A DNA stretch of 64,000 bases, from positions 248,001-312,000 of the forward strand of contig CAZGOC010000001.1 of assembly GCA_964527685.1 (NCBI GenBank), in the 5' to 3' direction. Positions 45,067-54,663 of this stretch are shown piece after piece (the stretch's first letter is position 1; every line of letters starts with the position of its first letter). Both the position numbers and the translations under genes were made by a program. Below the pieces are notes generated by a model that saw only the letters and a program-made list of their open reading frames with translations, made no database searches and was not told the DNA's origin. The DNA comes from UBA7396 sp964527685 (lineage in GTDB: Bacteria > Patescibacteriota > Gracilibacteria > BD1-5 > UBA6164).

Positions 45067-45429
45067 TTATAAACTATCAAAATCAAAATTTGGACTTTCA
45101 AAATCTCAAAAATCTCACAACTCATCAAGTAAATTTAACTTTCTAATATTAAGTCTTTGTAATAATATTTCAATATTATTACAAAAATCTCAAATACTTT
45201 TTATGTCCCGAACTTTTGAATTATATAAAAGTAAATCATTTGTTCTAGATTTAATTCATACACTTGATTTTATCAAATAAGCATAAATGGATCAGTCAAA
45301 ACTATTTATTTCTATAAGTAGTTTATCATTATTTTCTAAATCAAAATACTTGTTATTTGATTTGTTTACTCTTAAAGTAACTTGTATGAATTGAAATAAA
45401 TTTGCTCTTGAATACTTAGTGTTTCACAT
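45067..45429 (-). CDS. Hypothetical protein, 120 aa
   Basis: Starts MGNTKYSRANLFQFIQVTLR. It is helical in the second half (SIGDFCNNIEILLQRLNIRK) and ends with an aromatic/acidic tail (GDFGDFESPNFDFDSL) reminiscent of clamp- or SSB-partner tails. It contains a CGG arginine codon at 45208-45210, very rare in this window. It is convergent with the 79-aa membrane protein gene. No family recognised. Confidence 0.6.
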
Positions 45430-45504
45430 ATAGTAGAAATTATTAAATAAAAAATGTATAAAAATATTACAATCATTTTTACTTATATAATTTTATAATT
45501 TTCT

Positions 45505-46095
45505 CTAAACTAAGCCATTTGTATTTATTTTATTAAAAATTTCTTTATTCATCAAACTAGAAAAACTTGCATATACCATAGTAGAATCAATACTTTTGTG
45601 ACCAAGATAATTTTTTAAAGCAAAAATATCTACTCAAATTTCTAGTAAATGTACAGCTATTGAGTGTTTTAACATATGAAAATGAAAATTATCTAATCAT
45701 GATAAAACCTTATACTTTTTTACTAAAAATTCTATATTTGATTTATTTAAAATGCTTCAAGATTTAGATGAAAATAAAAGTGCATTATCATCTTTTAAGC
45801 TATATTCTCTAATATATCTATTTAATAACAATCTTCTTTTGTTATCTAAAGTAATAGTTGAGTTATTACTTCATTTTAGTCTTTTAATATATATTTCTCA
45901 ACTATCTTTGTTATATTGGTCTAATTTGATTAAAGAAATTTCGGAAATTCTTAGTCAGCAGTAATAAGCGAGATTAAATAAAGCTAAATCTCTTAAATAA
46001 TATTTATTAAAATCTTTTGAAGACTCTATAGTTTTAAAAAGTTTATCAAGTTGTTTTTTAGTAAGATATTTAAAATGTTTGTTTGGAGTTCTCAT
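45505..46095 (-). CDS. FimB-sized tyrosine recombinase (integrase/invertase family)
   Basis: The 196 residues lack the N-terminal SAM-like core-binding domain, as in FimB/FimE (about 200 aa), which invert DNA for phase variation. The catalytic domain is complete in order: Arg I in YCGLRISEISLIKL, HFHMLKHSIAVHLLEIG for the HxxR box, LGHKSIDSTMVYAS with the His and the Tyr nucleophile. In the HxxR box a Lys (AAA) replaces the second Arg, so activity may be reduced or lost. The gene is followed upstream by a 335-base spacer with repeated TGGAACAG words. Confidence 0.82.
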
Positions 46096-46248
46096 ATTAG
46101 TTTTTTTATAATCTAAAACATACTATAATTTTATATATTTTGTTTTAAGAAAGCTAAGTATTAAAGAAATATGAATATAAACAAAATATGAAAGTATTAA
46201 ATATGAGAAACGATAAAAATAAAATAAAACTTTTTTTAGAAAAATGCT

Positions 46249-46328
46249 TGGAACAGTGGAACAGTATTAAGAAATCAAATATTAAAGCCAAAATATACTA
46301 CTAAAGTAGTAAAAATTAGTTGGAACAG
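46249..46328 (+). repeat. Iteron-like TGGAACAG repeats
   Basis: TGGAACAG occurs twice in direct tandem (46249-46256, 46257-46264) and again at 46321-46328, with a weaker TAGAACAA 6 bases later. The word is GC-richer than its surroundings. Repeated 8-base sites next to a recombinase gene suggest protein binding (origin or recombination). Confidence 0.5.
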
Positions 46329-46372
46329 ATAAATAGAACAATATAGGAAAAACCTAAAAAATATATATTTTT

Positions 46373-46399
46373 TTGAGTTTTTAATATTTTTTATATAAT
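46373..46399 (+). promoter_or_regulatory. Promoter of the NYN gene
   Basis: TTGAGT and TATAAT with a 15-base spacer, in a block nearly identical to the S-layer promoter at 38717-38743. Confidence 0.55.
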
Positions 46400-46430
46400 C
46401 TAATATATTTTAGAAATAATTTACTTCAAA

Positions 46431-46926
46431 ATGAAGATTGTATATATTGATTCACAAAATATTCATAGAGCTTTACAAGACTATCATGATTGGTTGATTG
46501 ATTGGAATAGATTTTTTGTTTACTGTAAAGAAAAATACGAAGTTGATAATATCAAAATATTTTTTTGATATGTAAAAGAATATCAATTTTTTTACAATAA
46601 ACTTGAAAAAATTTGATATGAAGTACATTATTAAAAATACTTTAATTTTAAAGGATTGATGAATTAAATGAAATGTAGATATTGATATTGCTATAATAGC
46701 ATTAAGAGATTTTTATGAAAAAACAGTTACTAAAGCATATCTAGTAACTGGAGATTGAGATTATAATACTTTGATTGATTTTTGGAATGAAAAATGAGTA
46801 TTTTGAAAAGTATTTGTACCATGAGTTAAAAATTCATCTTCATTACTTACAAAATCTGCTAAAAAAGATTTAATAGATTTAGCAATAATGAAAAACAAAT
46901 TATCAAAAGAAAAAGCAAGTAATTAA
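46431..46926 (+). pseudogene. NYN-domain nuclease-like protein with one frameshift
   Basis: The first frame gives MKIVYIDSQNIHRALQDYHD and continues to GYEVHY, then hits TAA at 46632. The next frame resumes at 46633 with KNTLILKDGGIKGN, VDIDIAIIALRDFYE and VTGDGDYNTLIDFG, ending KASN. Joined, these are the three Asp motifs of the NYN (PIN-like, DUF88) nuclease family. One extra base in TATTAAAAA restores the whole protein of about 165 residues if removed. It is either a pseudogene, a sequencing error, or a programmed slip on the A-run. A terminator overlaps its end. Confidence 0.7.
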
Positions 46927-46938
46927 TACTTGCTTTTT
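46910..46938 (+). terminator. Terminator overlapping the end of the NYN gene
   Basis: AAAAAGCAAGTA and TACTTGCTTTTT form a 12-bp stem with loop ATTAA; the stop codon lies in the loop. Confidence 0.8.
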
Positions 46939-46939
46939 C

Positions 46940-47268
46940 GTTAGAGAGGACAAATTAAGTATCTCTCTTAATTTGGACTTCTCATCGTGAACAAGTACAT
47001 TATATATCATTTTTTCTAAAATCAAAATTTTTTTAATAAAAAAGTATAATTAAAATTAAAATATCATACTTATATATAATATAATACGATAGTTAAAAGA
47101 AAACTATTAAAAATAAGTGAAAGTACAACATATAAAAAAATTGTTAAAATCACTAGAGAAAATATAAAATTATAACTATAAACAAATACTTAAAAAACTA
47201 AAAAATATTACATATAAAAAATTAAATAACTTATAAAATTCAATTATTATTTTATAAGTTATTTTTTT
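46940..47268. promoter_or_regulatory. Gene-free leader region before the 214-aa gene
   Basis: About 330 bases. It starts with an inverted pair AAATTAAG / CTTAATTT (46951-46975). Several TATAAT-like boxes follow near 47075-47090. The region ends with a strong hairpin (ATAACTTATAAAA ... TTTTATAAGTTAT and T7, 47226-47266) that touches the start codon at 47269. This could be an attenuator or block ribosome entry. Confidence 0.5.
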
Positions 47269-47913
47269 ATGTTTTCTATTACAGAAGCCGAAATTATCAT
47301 AAATACTCTTAATAATTCTAAAAGTTTAGATGGTATAAAAAACTGGAAATTTGATAAACTTGTATATTCAAAAGATACTCAAAAAGTGAGTAAAATTGAA
47401 ATATATAATTATATCGAAAGAGGACAAGTACTAAAACTAGTAAAACATCTTACTACCAAAAAATATAAATATACAAACGACTATAAGAAAATTCCAAATA
47501 TTTTTAGTGTACTCCTTTCAAAAGAAAATAAATATACCAGCTGACAATGAAAAATAATTGAAGATATAAAAAATGAAAAATACTACTATTACATAGACTT
47601 TGTTAAAGCATTAGTCCACAGATGAAGTGTATTTTTAATAAAAATCTACCGAAATAAATCACAAAATAAAGACTTCTCAAAAATAGAAATAAGCTATTAT
47701 TTTAATAATAATTCAAAATATAATTTGTACTACTGAACTTGGATCAATTCTCTTAAAGCTATAAACGAGATAATAAAAAGAATATCATATCATTTTGACT
47801 TCTTGTGATACAACGAAGACTACTCACAAAAGATAGATTTTTTGACTTGAATTGCCAAAATATTGCAAATATACCCAAAATCTAAAATAGAAAAAATCCT
47901 AAGAAAGTTTTAA
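47269..47913 (+). CDS. Hypothetical protein, 214 aa
   Basis: Starts MFSITEAEIIINTLNNSKSL. Basic and probably alpha/beta. The opening 90 residues (VSKIEIYNYIERGQVLKLVK then YKKIPNIFSVLLSKENKY) look like a winged-helix or abortive-infection AbiEi-like N-terminal segment, a weak impression only. The C-terminal half is helical. The start directly follows a terminator-like hairpin. Convergent with the 680-aa gene; a shared terminator lies between. Confidence 0.6.
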
Positions 47914-47928
47914 TTTCTTAGGATTTTT
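47892..47928. terminator. Terminator between convergent genes
   Basis: AAAAATCCTAAGAAA and TTTCTTAGGATTTTT form a perfect 15-bp stem with a 7-base loop, overlapping the last codons of the 214-aa gene. It can work for both directions. Confidence 0.85.
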
Positions 47929-47951
47929 GTAAATATTTAAAATAATTGAAA

Positions 47952-49994
47952 TTATATATTTTTACTTACTACTTCACAATTTTTATAAGTTCTTTTCAAT
48001 AATTCATCAAAAGAATCATTAATTTCTTCTTCTAAAATTATTTTAAACATATCTTGTAAATTTGATAAGTCGACTTTATCAACAGTATTTCAAGAAATAT
48101 ATCAAATATTATCAGTTACATTTTCTTTTGTTTTCTCATATAATTTGTTATATGCAGAAGAAGATATTTTATTAAAAATATCAAATAAAGGGGTAATAGT
48201 TCCAGTTCATTTGTTTACTTCTCTTCTACCCGTTAGACTAAATCACCAAATAGGACTATTTAAATTTAAAGTATTAAAAACACTTTCTCTAATTTTTAAT
48301 AAAAGCTCTATTTTACTATCATTTAAATTTTTATATTTAATATTTTTAGAATTAAGAGAATTTATAAAATCAACTAGTTTAATTTTGTCTTTATAATCTA
48401 AATAATTTTTATTTTTAGATACTTCATTATAAAAATCACTAAAAGTTCAATTTTCTGAATATTTTTCTAAAATACTGTAATGAAAAATAAAATCATCAAA
48501 TATTTTAAATATTTCTAAAAGATTACTTTTATTATTTCAAGAAATATCACAAATAGAGTAATAATCTTTTGAATTTCAATCATTTTGAGCGATATAAAAT
48601 AATCATCAAAATAAGTCAGTATTTATTTTATTAAAATCTTGTAATTTTTTATCAAATTTTTCTTTTTCTATATATAAAGCATTTTCATTATTTAGAGCAT
48701 TAAGATTATTTTGAATTATAGAAGATTTTAATTTTAAATATGTGACTGAATTTTCATCTATAATTCATATAAAACTTCTATATAAAAAACTTGAAAAAAA
48801 CTCTAATTTATTATTTTTACTATCTAAAGAACTATATTTATTAGTAAAATAATAACTTTCTTTTAAATCAAAATCATAAAAATCATCTGTATTGTTTCTA
48901 ATTTCTTCTATAAGTTTATTAAATTCAATAATATCTAATGATTCTTTAATAGATATAGAATTTTTATCAATAGTATAATATTTAGAAAGGTATTTTGATA
49001 TAAAAAGTTTTAAACTTACAAATAGTTTTTTATTATCATCTTTATTTATTGATTTTAAAACTTGAAGGGAATTATTATTTATAAATCAATTTTCTTTTAA
49101 AGAAACATCACTTAATCATTTTTTATGATTTTTTAATTCAGCAAGTACATCAACTAATATTTTTTCTTTTACTCATTTTAAAAAATTTAGTACTTGATTT
49201 CAATTAGAGTGGTCTATATTATTAAATTCATATACTAAAATTTCTTTTAAATTTAGTAGAGTTTTATTTATTTCTTCTGAGTTTTCTAATTCTTCTAATA
49301 ACATTAAATCAAGTTTTGATATTATATTTTTATATTCTCTTTCAAGTAATTCAATTTTTTTAGAGAAAACATAGTAAAATCAATCATCATTTTTCTTTAT
49401 TTCTGGAAAAGTTTTTAATAACTCGTTATCTATATGTAAAACTCATTTATTAATACTATTTCATAAAATATTTTTTCTTACATATTTTTCAATAGAAATA
49501 ATATCAATTTTTATTTTATTTATCTTAGAAATTAAATCTTTTATAGTTGAAATAGAAAGATAAGAATAATCAGAAATTATTAACATATCCTTTTTATTTT
49601 TATCATTTTTAAAATTTGATAAAACATTATTTATATTTTCTTGTAAAGATTCTCATATAATTTTGTTGTCCTCAAAAGATATTTTATCAAACATTAATTT
49701 TACAACTTGTTTTTGGTTATTTAAGCTATTTTGTCTAAAACTATCAGAACATTTAAATACAATATCTTCATTATATGCAAGTCCTACACTAGCAAGTCTA
49801 GCCTCTAAATTCAATAAATCATCTTTAAATAACTCATCTATTTTTGAAGAATCAGGGTAAAAAAAATATTGTATTTCTTTTTTTGAATTATAAAATTCAT
49901 TATCTATCTCATTTTGAGTTATATTATTGTAATAACTTATAAGTTTTATATTATTTGTTATCACTTCATAAAATCAATAATCTTCTTTTTTCAT
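47952..49994 (-). CDS. Large hypothetical protein of the accessory element, 680 aa
   Basis: Starts MKKEDYGFYEVITNNIKLIS. It is soluble, rich in Asn, Lys, Ser and Phe, without membrane segment, signal peptide or recognisable nucleotide-binding loop. Several helical stretches (KSSIIQNNLNALNNENALYI) suggest an extended helical protein. Near the C-terminus there is SLTGRREVNKGTGTITPLF. Size and place suit a structural or defence-type protein of the element, but I see no evidence for either. Confidence 0.6.
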
Positions 49995-50178
49995 ATAAAA
50001 ATATTATATAATAATGCTTACATATTATTTAAAAATGTATAAAAGTAAAAAGATTTTAAATTAATTAATAAGAAATAAAATAATATATATATTTGTCAAT
50101 TCAAAATAAATCTCATATTAAAGCCAAAATATTTATATTTTAATATAAAAATACAAAAAAAATACTAAAATAAAAAAA
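49995..50178. other. Spacer upstream of the first leader-RNA copy
   Basis: AT-rich sequence between the 680-aa gene start and the leader-RNA copy. It contains the second copy of the 18-bp word ATATTAAAGCCAAAATAT (50115-50132). The whole gene-free stretch runs to 50475. Confidence 0.5.
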
Positions 50179-50332
50179 CCTACTCGAATTTTTGTATATA
50201 ATAATATTATCTTTTTAAAAAGAAAAATAACACAACTTACATTTTTTTAAAAAATGTAATATTCTAAAATAATAAAATATTTTAAAGATATTCTAAAAAG
50301 ACAAGTGATTTTAATTTCACTTGTCTTTTTTT
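50179..50332 (+). ncRNA. Structured RNA/leader family, copy A
   Basis: Order: CCTACTCG, a promoter-like GTATATAATAATATTAT (50194-50210), a hairpin TTACATTTTTTTAAAAAATGTAA (50237-50259), and a terminator AAAAAGACAAGTGA / TCACTTGTCTTTTT with T-run (50295-50332), then TTGTGTTTTT. Copies B and C share the same order and spacing. The predicted transcript is about 115-120 nt. The stem sequence differs between copies but pairing is kept. Confidence 0.7.
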
Positions 50333-50341
50333 GTGTTTTTT

Positions 50342-50475
50342 AAATGAGTATAATTTTTAATTTATTTCTTAACTTATATAACTTTCTTGAAAAAATTATA
50401 CTTTTTATTAATACCGACAAATTTATTTATATCACACAAAATAAGTGTGATTTTTATTTTTTTATTTATAAAAAT
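50342..50475 (+). promoter_or_regulatory. Second hairpin block before the 95-aa gene (A2)
   Basis: Nearly identical to 54839-54972. A long inverted pair GTATAATTTTT / AAAAAATTATAC is followed by a terminator-like hairpin ATCACAC ... GTGTGAT with T-rich tail (50431-50451), ending right before the ATG at 50476. It looks like a second attenuation step in the same leader. Confidence 0.6.
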
Positions 50476-50763
50476 ATGTTTACAAAAGAGTTTTATGAAA
50501 AATCAGAAAAAGAGTTATCATGAAAATTATTATGAGATTTATTATGGTATAATTTTACTAAGGAATGTTATATGCAAATAGATGTTTTAAATTGAAATTC
50601 AATAATGATATTAATAAGTGATTATAATAAGTATTGAGTAAAATTTATAGATTGTATTTCTTGAATATTAAAAAATTCTTGAGTAAAAAATCAATCATAT
50701 ATAATTACAAAAGATGATATTGAATTATATAGAACTTTTATTTTAAATGATTATAGAATATAA
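50476..50763 (+). CDS. Small hypothetical protein, 95 aa
   Basis: Starts MFTKEFYEKSEKELSGKLLG and ends with ELYRTFILNDYRI. Soluble, mixed alpha/beta, with one Cys pair. It is preceded by leader-RNA copy A and block A2 and followed by an inverted-repeat element. No family recognised; not a relative of the gene behind copy C as far as I can see. Confidence 0.6.
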
Positions 50764-50775
50764 AAACAATTAAAA

Positions 50776-50853
50776 TTGCAGTTTTAACAAGTTTAATACT
50801 TCAGTGCATAAATTTCTATGGGGACAAGATATAATCAATTGTTAAAACTGCAA
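50776..50853. repeat. Long inverted repeat with 48-base GC-richer loop
   Basis: TTGCAGTTTTAACAA (50776-50790) and TTGTTAAAACTGCAA (50839-50853) are perfect 15-bp arms. The loop contains TCTATGGGGACAAGATATAA, GC-richer than the surroundings. It may be a stable RNA hairpin between two genes of one transcript, a nicking/recombination site, or the trace of a tiny mobile repeat. Confidence 0.6.
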
Positions 50854-50882
50854 AAAATATACTTTTTAATATAAAATCAACT

Positions 50883-51764
50883 ATGATACAAGAAAAGCTA
50901 AAAGATAAAATCAATTTTTATGATTGAATCACAAAAAGAAGTCGTCTTAATATGTTTATTTGCTCATCTTGATTTCAAAAATCTATAAGAAGATGAGATA
51001 TTTTAGATGTTATCAACTATACAAAAGAAATAATAGATTCTTGAAATATAAATTATATATGGAAAAGGATTTTTATAATCTTAGTCGAAGATATATGACT
51101 TGCAAACTTGTACTTGTGAGAACTCATATTAAAATCATATAAAAGATTTAGAGAAACTGAAACATATAATAAATTTGATGATACTTCAATATATCAAGCA
51201 ACTTTATTACTTGCTTATTCTCAAAAGAGTAGAGAAAATGATAATTTTTATCATGCGATACAAGATTTTTGATTTTGAGAAGAAAAAGATAAAGAGTTTC
51301 TAAAAACATATTGTAAAGCTGTATATTATTTATCAAATTCTAAATCTACTAAACAAGAGTTAAAACAAAAGTTTGATGAAGAATTTAGAAATAGTATAAA
51401 TCAAAAATTGTATGACACTTATTATGAATGTATGAATATATGTTGGGAATTGTGATGAAAAGATGGATTGAATTTATATTTTATAAACTTTTATCTCATA
51501 AAAAAGTATAATTTATGATTTGAATATTATAAAACAGATGATAACTTATATAGAGAAGAAGCTATTAAACTTTTACCAAAAAAACTAGATTTATCACACC
51601 TAGAGCCAATTATACCAAAAGATTATGTATTTGATAAACATACTCCAGAGTGAAGAAGTTTAAAAAGATGAATGGAACATTTTTTAAAAGAGTGATGTTT
51701 TTTAAATAATGAAGTGAGTGTTTGAGAGAATATTTATACTGATTTTATCAAAAAACAATTCTAA
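50883..51764 (+). CDS. RarA/MgsA C-terminal-domain-like protein
   Basis: The 293 residues resemble the C-terminal tetramerisation/collar region of RarA (MgsA, WRNIP1): FQKSIRRGDILDVINYTKEI then IFIILVEDIGLANLYL match the family pattern (kSiRgsdvdaAlyw...ivfaSEDIGLAdp). The ATPase half is absent. The C-terminal DKHTPEGRSLKRGMEHFLKE with a Gly-rich end is not from RarA as I know it. RarA works at stalled forks, so a replication-linked role in the element is plausible. A very strong terminator follows. Confidence 0.6.
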
Positions 51765-51770
51765 AACTAA

Positions 51771-51827
51771 AAACAAAACTTAAATTATAAAAATAATTAA
51801 ACTTTTTTAATAATTTAAGTTTTGTTT
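51771..51827 (+). terminator. Terminator after the RarA-like gene
   Basis: AAACAAAACTTAAATTA and TAATTTAAGTTTTGTTT form a perfect 17-bp stem around a 23-base loop that can fold further. Confidence 0.75.
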
Positions 51828-51903
51828 TATATAAAGTAAAAAATAAACTATTTTAATTTAATTAAAACATAAAAATATAAAATGTGAATACTTTTAAAAA
51901 AAA

Positions 51904-52062
51904 TCTACTGCAAAAATTGTATATAATAATATTATCTTTTAATTAAGAAAAAATACACAAACTTACATTTTCTAAAAAAATGTAATAAATAATAAAATAA
52001 TTATAATAATTGAAAATATTATAAAAAGACCAGCGAAACTAAAAACTTCGCTGGTCTTTTTT
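51904..52062 (+). ncRNA. Structured RNA/leader family, copy B
   Basis: TCTACTG, promoter-like GTATATAATAATATTAT (51919-51935), hairpin TTACATTTTCTAAAAAAATGTAA (51963-51985), then terminator AAAAAGACCAGCGAA / TTCGCTGGTCTTTTTT (52023-52062). Compared with A, the stem GACAAGTGA has become GACCAGCGAA with matching changes on the other arm. Confidence 0.7.
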
Positions 52063-52270
52063 AGTGTTTTTAATTTTAGAGTTTTTATTAAAAAATTATT
52101 TTATTTTTTAACTTTATAACAAAAACTAAAAACTCAAACTTTTTAAAGCTACAAGGTTTTTTATTATTTTGCCTTTTTGAAGCTTGTATAAATTTTTTCT
52201 AGACAAATAAATTATATACAAAATCAATTTAAAACAAAATAAAAATATTTTATTAATAATTTTTTTACTT
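52063..52270 (+). promoter_or_regulatory. Hairpin block between copy B and the 208-aa gene
   Basis: Contains the inverted pair AGAGTTTTT / AAAAACTC (52078-52134) and a second imperfect hairpin AAGCTACAAGG / CCTTTTTGAAGCTT (52146-52185). Its sequence differs from A2/C2, but the plan (two more hairpins before the gene) is the same. Confidence 0.5.
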
Positions 52271-52897
52271 ATGTTGAATAAATCAACTAGTGCTCTTGAT
52301 GCACTTTCTTCTAAATTATCTAAAAAATCTATAGATAATTCTTTTACTACAACTGATAAAAACTTAGTTTTACTTAATTTTAAATCTTGAAATTTTGAAA
52401 CTTATAAATGAATTAAAAAAGATTTAAGTAATATATTTTTTAAAATAAATGATTTAAAATTCTTTTATACTATTTCAAAAGATTCTAAATCATATAAATC
52501 AAAACTTATTGATTCTTTAGATGAAAAACAATTAGAGTTTAGATTGTTTTCTAATAAAACTACTAAATTAAAAATAAATGATAATACTTTAATTAATTTA
52601 GATAACTTGGATCAATTTGAGTATAGAAAAAGTTATAATATTGTTTTATTTTTACAGTGAAGTGATGATAAAATGTATATTATAACAGCATCTAAAACGA
52701 ATTATATTTTATTATATAAATTTTTTGAAGAAAATAATAGTGATTTTGATGTTGAGTTTTCTTTATGATTTAAGCCATATACTGATGAATGATTTGATTT
52801 TATAGTTATGGATTATATTTTAAAAGATTGAAAAAATATAATAAAAAAAGATTTTTCAAAAACTATAGAATCTTTTATCAATAAATTTAACTCTTAG
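52271..52897 (+). CDS. Hypothetical protein, 208 aa
   Basis: Starts MLNKSTSALDALSSKLSKKS, with a Ser/Thr/Lys-rich N-terminal 30 residues, then an alpha/beta body with LFLQGSDDKMYIITASKTNY and a helical C-terminus (SKTIESFINKFNS). The layout (flexible tail, small beta domain) would suit a single-strand-binding or accessory replication protein next to the helicase gene, but no signature supports it. 85 bases before the SF3-helicase gene. Confidence 0.55.
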
Positions 52898-52918
52898 TAT
52901 TTAACTTATTTTAACTCT

Positions 52919-52956
52919 AAAAAGTAGGAATTTTAAAATAAATCCCTACTTTTTTT
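52919..52956 (+). terminator. Terminator before the helicase gene
   Basis: AAAAAGTAGG and CCTACTTTTT with a T-run; loop of 16 A/T bases. It stands 27 bases before the helicase start, so may also act as a leader hairpin. A relative with the same GTAGG/CCTAC stem follows the helicase gene (54499-54535). Confidence 0.65.
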
Positions 52957-52982
52957 AATTTTAATTTTTTATAATAACCTCT

Positions 52983-54485
52983 ATGTGAATAAAAGCCTTA
53001 GAAAAAAATCAAGAACTTGATAATGAAGTTCAATTTATACCAGAAGAATCAAATATAAATGATTCTAGTGAAGAAATTAAAAATTTAGAAGATAATGCTG
53101 ATGGAGAAGAAAAAGCTACAGAGATTGAAGAAATAGAAAAAATAAAAAAAGAACTTAAAGAAAAAAGAAATTCATATATTTATATCAAAAATATTAGTAA
53201 ATATTATTGGGTAGAATGAAAAAGATTTTTTAATAAAAGTGAAATGTGTGAAAATATTAATTATAGTTCTAAAGTAGTAGCATATCTTAGACAAACAGAT
53301 ATTATACCAACTTATGATGATATTTCATATTTTGATTGAGAAAGAGAGTGAGTATATAATTTATTTGATAAATCTAGTCTATTAAAGCCATCTAAAACTC
53401 CAAAACTAGATGAAAATATCGAAAGTTTGATAAATAATTTATGTTGAAATAATGAAGAAAATATTGAATATTTACATAAAGCTATTTTATACAAATACAC
53501 TCATCTAAACGATGTGAGAGTTCCAGCCGTTGTTTTTTATGGGGCTTGATGAAGCTGAAAATGAACTTTTATAAAATTACTATCAAAAATATTTTGAAAT
53601 GAAAATGTTTTATCAAATTTATCAAAACAAGATTTAACCAGTCAATTTAGTCCGTTTAGATGAGATAAACTAATAGTTTCTTTTGATGAAATAGTAACTA
53701 ATAATACTAATGAAGATGTGAATATAACAAATAAATTGAAAAATTTAATATTTGCTGAAAAAATAATAGTAAATCAAAAATATGTTAATACATATCCGTT
53801 TGATAATATTGCTTGGTTTTTTATAAGTTCTAATAATAACTTGCCAATAAAACTAGATGATAAAAGTGTTTGAAATAGAAGATTTAATGTGTTTTATAGT
53901 GGAGAATCTCTCAAATCTTCATCTAAAATTCATGAGGCTATAGAAGACACAAATATTGTATCAAATTATTTAGCTTGGTTATTTGAAAATTTTAAAGAAG
54001 TTCCATATATGACAAAAATAGAAGCATTAGAAAATGAAGATAAAAGAGAATTAGAATTTACTTCTCAAAATGAAAGTAATATATTTTGGGATTGGCTTGA
54101 AGAAAAACACCCTGAAATACATTGAAAAGTTGAAAAATCAACTATAGATAGAATGATAGTAATCTATTTATCATCAAATGATGAGATTGATAAAAAGGAA
54201 TTTATTAAATATTTTTGGAAAAACTCTAGATATATGAAAAAAAGATTTAGAGTAAATTGAAAATTGACTTATTGAGCTTTAATACCAAAAAATGAAGAAT
54301 TGATAAAAGTAAAAGAAGATGAAAAAAATGAGAGAAAGTTAAAAGATGAAGAAATATTAAAAAAGGTATGACTTTTTTGAAGTGATATTCATTGAATAAA
54401 TGAAAATTGAAAAGTTGTTGAATATAGTGTTGATAAGTGAGAAAAAGAGCTTGAAATTAGTTTTGATTTTGCTAGTGATTTATAA
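52983..54485 (+). CDS. SF3/D5-like phage-plasmid helicase
   Basis: The 500 residues begin with an acidic coiled region (about 10-65). Residues 180-320 form the SF3 helicase core: VVFYGAGGSGKGTFIKLLSK (Walker A, with TGA glycines), GDKLIVSFDEIVTN (Walker B), AWFFISSNNNLPIKLDD (motif C) and GNRRFNVFYSG (Arg finger region). This is the DUF5906/D5-type pattern of phage and plasmid replication helicases. The N-terminal primase catalytic motifs are not evident, so priming may be missing. C-terminal 100 residues include a winged-helix-like part. It is the best evidence for an autonomous replicon here. Confidence 0.8.
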
Positions 54486-54498
54486 TAAAAGTTTTATT

Positions 54499-54535
54499 AA
54501 AAGTAGGGTTTAACAAAAAATTAAATCCTACTTTT
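54499..54535 (+). terminator. Terminator after the helicase gene
   Basis: AAAAGTAGGGTTTAA and TTAAATCCTACTTTT pair over 15 bases (one G-T), loop of 7. Confidence 0.75.
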
Positions 54536-54663
54536 ATTATAAAAATTTAATAATTATACTTTTAGCTTAATAATCGAATAAAAGTAGTAATAAATATAGC
54601 TTTTATTCGATTGTTTTTTATATTTTGTCAAGTAATTTTTTAAAAAAGTATCAAAATAAAAAA

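Larger units (their letters stand above)
46096..46430. other. Gene-free spacer with iteron-like repeats and a promoter
   Basis: About 335 bases between the recombinase and the NYN gene. It holds three TGGAACAG words, an inverted ACTACT/AGTAGT (46297-46310), an 18-bp word (ATATTAAAGCCAAAATAT at 46279-46296) repeated at 50115-50132, and a promoter near the end. It could serve as a recombination or replication site. Confidence 0.5.
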
